From positions 1-51,410 of the forward strand of contig NZ_MUGW01000027.1 of assembly GCF_002217285.1 (NCBI RefSeq): a stretch of 51,410 nt of DNA, given 5' to 3'. The notes beneath the pieces are model-generated. The model did not search any database and had not been told where the DNA came from. It saw only the letters and a program-made list of their open reading frames with translations. The DNA is from Flavobacterium hercynium (GTDB lineage Bacteria; Bacteroidota; Bacteroidia; Flavobacteriales; Flavobacteriaceae). A program made the position numbers and the translations under genes. Positions within the stretch are counted from its first letter, which is position 1, and each line of letters starts with the position of its first letter. Positions 50,738 to 51,410 of the stretch are shown here, in pieces.

Positions 50738-51410
50738 TTAATTAATGATATACCAGTTGGTTCCGTCTGATTGAATAACCCATCTTTGTAACCAAACACT
50801 ACCAGTTATAGAAGCTTGTGTATCAATTGTACCTCCAGCAGTCGTTATAACTACATTATTAGTTGAATTATCAATTTTCTTGATAGCATATTTTTTCCCA
50901 AGTGAAGAACTTGCAGAAGGCAATGTGATTGTTACATTTCCTCCAGTTGCATTTACCAAAAGAGTTTCATCTGTTGCTAATGCAGTGTAATTACTTGTTT
51001 TAGTTGAAATCGCATTTACTATAGAAGACGTAGTTTTTAATACTCCTGTCGTTCCATCGACAACTAAAATTTTATCTGTGCTAATAGAACTTGTCGCTTG
51101 TAAACCACTTATTGCTAATGTATTTGCAGCTGAAGTAGTAACCGTTGTAGGATTTGCTAAAGTACCTCCTAAAGCAACATCTCCATTTGTAACTGTTAAG
51201 CCATTACTTGCTGAAATTAAAACATCAACAGTATTTGTACTCACAACACCATTCACACTAGAAACTAATTTTCCATCTATTGCTGTAATATTATTTGAAT
51301 TAACAATATTAACTGATGGCGCAACAACCCCATTTACTGTAGTTACCAAAGCGTTTACTACTGATGAATTAGAAACTGTTGTGGCAGCTCCTAAAGCTGG
51401 TGTTAAGTCA
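50738..51410 (-). CDS. Repetitive beta-rich surface/fibre-like protein, 3' part (5' end outside window)
   Basis: The frame stays open from the stop at 50738 to the window edge, so this is the C-terminal ~223 residues of a larger protein. It is Thr/Ser/Asn/Val-rich with approximate repeats ('SVNGVVSTNTVDVLISASNG', 'VTTSAANTLAISGLQATSSI', 'STDKILVVDGTTGVLKTTSS'). It ends with a compact domain ('TLLVNATGGNVTITLPSASS', 'KYAIKKIDNSTNNVVITTAGG', 'WLQRWVIQSDGTNWYII') of the type found at the tips of phage-tail-like or Flavobacterium surface fibres. No T9SS domain is visible here. Function is likely adhesive. Confidence 0.7.
   Translation of the reverse strand, partial: DLTPALGAATTVSNSSVVNALVTTVNGVVAPSVNIVNSNNITAIDGKLVSSVNGVVSTNTVDVLISASNGLTVTNGDVALGGTLANPTTVTTSAANTLAISGLQATSSISTDKILVVDGTTGVLKTTSSIVNAISTKTSNYTALATDETLLVNATGGNVTITLPSASSSLGKKYAIKKIDNSTNNVVITTAGGTIDTQASITGSVWLQRWVIQSDGTNWYIIN

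Overview
The window is AT-rich DNA of a Flavobacteriaceae member, most likely Flavobacterium. The evidence is the Bacteroidetes-type promoter boxes (TAnnTTTG), weak Shine-Dalgarno signals, a Bacteroidetes type VI secretion module (TssD/VgrG of subtype iii), a gliding-motility-associated C-terminal domain, and many small lipoproteins. No tRNA, rRNA, CRISPR array, transposase or phage integrase was recognised.

Layout. 1-7.6 kb: a beta-barrel-like protein on the minus strand, a small orphan ORF, then a complete RND efflux operon (adaptor, pump, outer-membrane factor). 7.7-10.3 kb: an AraC-type regulator, a DODA/YgiD-type dioxygenase and a translationally coupled esterase. 10.3-17 kb (minus): an orphan T6SS island. 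Its order is tssD, tssD, vgrG, an unlisted 55-codon gene, a candidate cysteine-hydrolase effector, a DKNYY-like lipoprotein, a gene remnant, a Cys-rich exported protein, a second copy of the lipoprotein, and a DUF3592 protein. This reads as an effector with duplicated periplasmic immunity candidates. 17.3-23.3 kb: a penicillin-binding-like serine hydrolase, small acidic and basic proteins, an SRPBCC protein, a GH130 enzyme and an MscS channel. 23.7-26.2 kb: nadA-nadB. 26.3-29.2 kb (minus): heme oxygenase overlapping a bacteriophytochrome histidine kinase, i.e. chromophore synthesis plus red-light sensor. 29.4-33.7 kb: a compact five-gene operon with ApbE, RnfC, RnfD and a nitroreductase lipoprotein, an Rnf-like redox module lacking RnfA/B/E/G.

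33.8-46.3 kb (minus): a LysM lytic transglycosylase, a GH19 chitinase-like lipoprotein, a 2.6-kb tandem array of eight noncoding-looking units, two paralogous AraC-type regulators, a TANGO2/NRDE protein, a DoxX-like membrane protein, a Crp/Fnr regulator and a TlpA-like thioredoxin protein. 46.3-51.4 kb (minus): a receiver-like pseudogene, an O-antigen-ligase/TPR protein, a T9SS-type surface protein and the 3' part of a repetitive surface protein cut by the window edge.

The most unusual signal is regulatory. All eight array units, plus the transglycosylase, chitinase, second AraC regulator and TlpA-like gene, are preceded by the same extended promoter. A TTTG-type -7 box lies exactly 50 bp from a conserved (A/G)GACA/T core (plus-strand reading). 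Each array unit carries this promoter and an intrinsic terminator, so the array looks like eight independently transcribed small RNAs of about 215-240 nt in a regulon with cell-wall hydrolases. All functional statements are read from sequence and remembered family knowledge; no database search was run.
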